NCBI GenBank assembly: GCA_050250135.1
Contig: JBFWPF010000044.1
Coordinates: 1-5,506, forward strand
Source: JBFWPF01 sp050250135
GTDB taxonomy: Bacteria > Chlamydiota > Chlamydiia > Chlamydiales > JAFEGQ01
DNA: 5,506 bases
Direction of reading: 5' to 3'
Part shown: piece by piece, positions 5,205-5,506 of the stretch
Position numbering within the stretch: the stretch's first letter is position 1
How the letters are laid out: the number at the start of each line of letters is the position of its first letter
The notes under the pieces: model-generated
Database searches by the model: none
Told to the model about the DNA's origin: nothing
Seen by the model: the letters and a program-made list of their open reading frames with translations, nothing else
Translations under genes and position numbers: made by a program

Positions 5205-5462
5205 TCGCATGCACTCAGGGTACGGGTTCACGAAGGGATACGGGTTGCAAAGATCTCGGTTTAAAGAAGGAGCTCATAGCCATAGCTATGGGCGACGACT
5301 GCAAGCTGAGAGATTTGCGACCCCAGCCCCTAGGGAGGGACTTCTACCGTGAATATGTACCCCTTAGGCTTTTCCCCTATCAGGGCGTCGGACATTAGAA
5401 AAACTCTTTTAAAATAATTTGCTTGGCCTTCATGATTGTGTTCCCCAACAAGGAGGACGCAA
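5205..5462. other. Gap after the antitoxin gene, no convincing gene
   Basis: This 258-base stretch has no gene I can support. One plus-strand frame is open from within the antitoxin gene to 5398 and ends with RPQPLGRDFYREYVPL, faintly like the first residues of alkyladenine DNA glycosylases, but it does not continue. Another frame is open for 48 codons from ATG 5209 without recognisable motifs. Small structures present are a TACGGGTT direct repeat (5221-5228 and 5239-5246), a perfect 12-base palindrome CCATAGCTATGG (5280-5291), and an AT-rich segment around 5399-5420 that could hold the promoter of the next gene. It may be eroded toxin or other gene remains. Confidence 0.4.
5389..5418 (+). 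promoter_or_regulatory. Weak candidate promoter for the right-edge gene
   Basis: CGGACA (5389-5394) could serve as a -35 and AATAAT (5413-5418) as a -10 with an 18-base spacer. This is the only AT-rich region just before the partial gene at 5463. Matches are four of six for each box. Confidence 0.25.
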
Positions 5463-5506
5463 ATGCCTAAGCTCAAACCAACTTCAAAGCATATTCAAAT
5501 ACGCAC
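5463..5506 (+). CDS. N-terminus of an unidentified protein, cut by the right edge
   Basis: ATG 5463 is preceded by a near-perfect SD, AAGGAGG (5450-5456), at a six-base distance. The visible product begins MPKLKPTSKHIQIR and is cut by the end of the window. Fourteen complete codons are visible and no family can be named. The basic start followed by a possible strand (HIQIR) is compatible with a small ribbon-helix-helix DNA-binding protein, but that is only a guess. It follows the orphan antitoxin gene on the same strand after about 260 bases and probably has its own promoter. Confidence 0.55.
   Translation, partial: MPKLKPTSKHIQIR

Noticed and set aside
5150..5398. 82-codon plus-strand frame ending GRDFYREYVPLRLFPYQGVGH
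   Set aside because: It starts inside the antitoxin gene without an SD. The slight likeness to the start of alkyladenine glycosylases stops after a few residues, and no continuation is found in the other plus frames.
1..5506. CRISPR array, tRNA, rRNA or insertion sequence
   Set aside because: I saw no regularly spaced repeats, no tRNA cloverleaf or rRNA-like sequence, and no transposase or paired terminal repeats.

Overview
The window most likely comes from an uncultured, relatively GC-rich environmental member of the Chlamydiota. The main reasons are a tRNA-guanine transglycosylase (TGT) with chlamydia-like active-site sequence (LDEL, GGSVG, FDSSYPTKAARHG), a directly overlapping queuine/queuosine-precursor transporter gene, and a decayed protein kinase of the kind common in amoeba-associated chlamydiae. 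The taxonomic call rests on remembered family features, not on a search.

Layout, left to right. Bases 1-1057 (minus strand) hold an accessory toxin-antitoxin module. It has an AbiEi-type winged-helix antitoxin gene and, overlapping it by ATGA, an AbiEii-type nucleotidyltransferase toxin gene that stops after 115 codons with further in-frame stops beyond. It is followed by the first codons of another minus-strand gene with a strong Shine-Dalgarno (SD) that runs off the left edge. Bases 1190-2110 (minus) encode a kinase-fold protein that keeps the glycine-rich loop but has lost the HRD, DFG and VAIK residues, so it is probably a pseudokinase. Bases 2202-3050 (minus) encode a protein resembling only the C-terminal half of an ImuB-like Y-family DNA polymerase, with no catalytic palm.

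From 3129 the plus strand carries yhhQ and tgt, overlapping by 11 bases. Together they form a compact queuine salvage unit: YhhQ imports the base across the inner membrane, and TGT exchanges it for guanine 34 in GUN-anticodon tRNAs. No de novo queuosine gene is visible. Two TGT residues that bacteria normally use to fit preQ1 are changed to the small or aliphatic type seen in queuine-using eukaryotic enzymes. This fits an intracellular organism that takes queuine from its host.

After tgt comes a small AbrB/MazE-fold antitoxin gene (4968-5204) with a strong SD but no toxin behind it. About 260 bases follow without a convincing gene, then the first 14 codons of another plus-strand gene cut by the right edge. 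The window therefore pairs a conserved metabolic core (yhhQ-tgt) with two incomplete toxin-antitoxin remnants on its flanks and two degenerate or specialised proteins, the pseudokinase and the headless polymerase.
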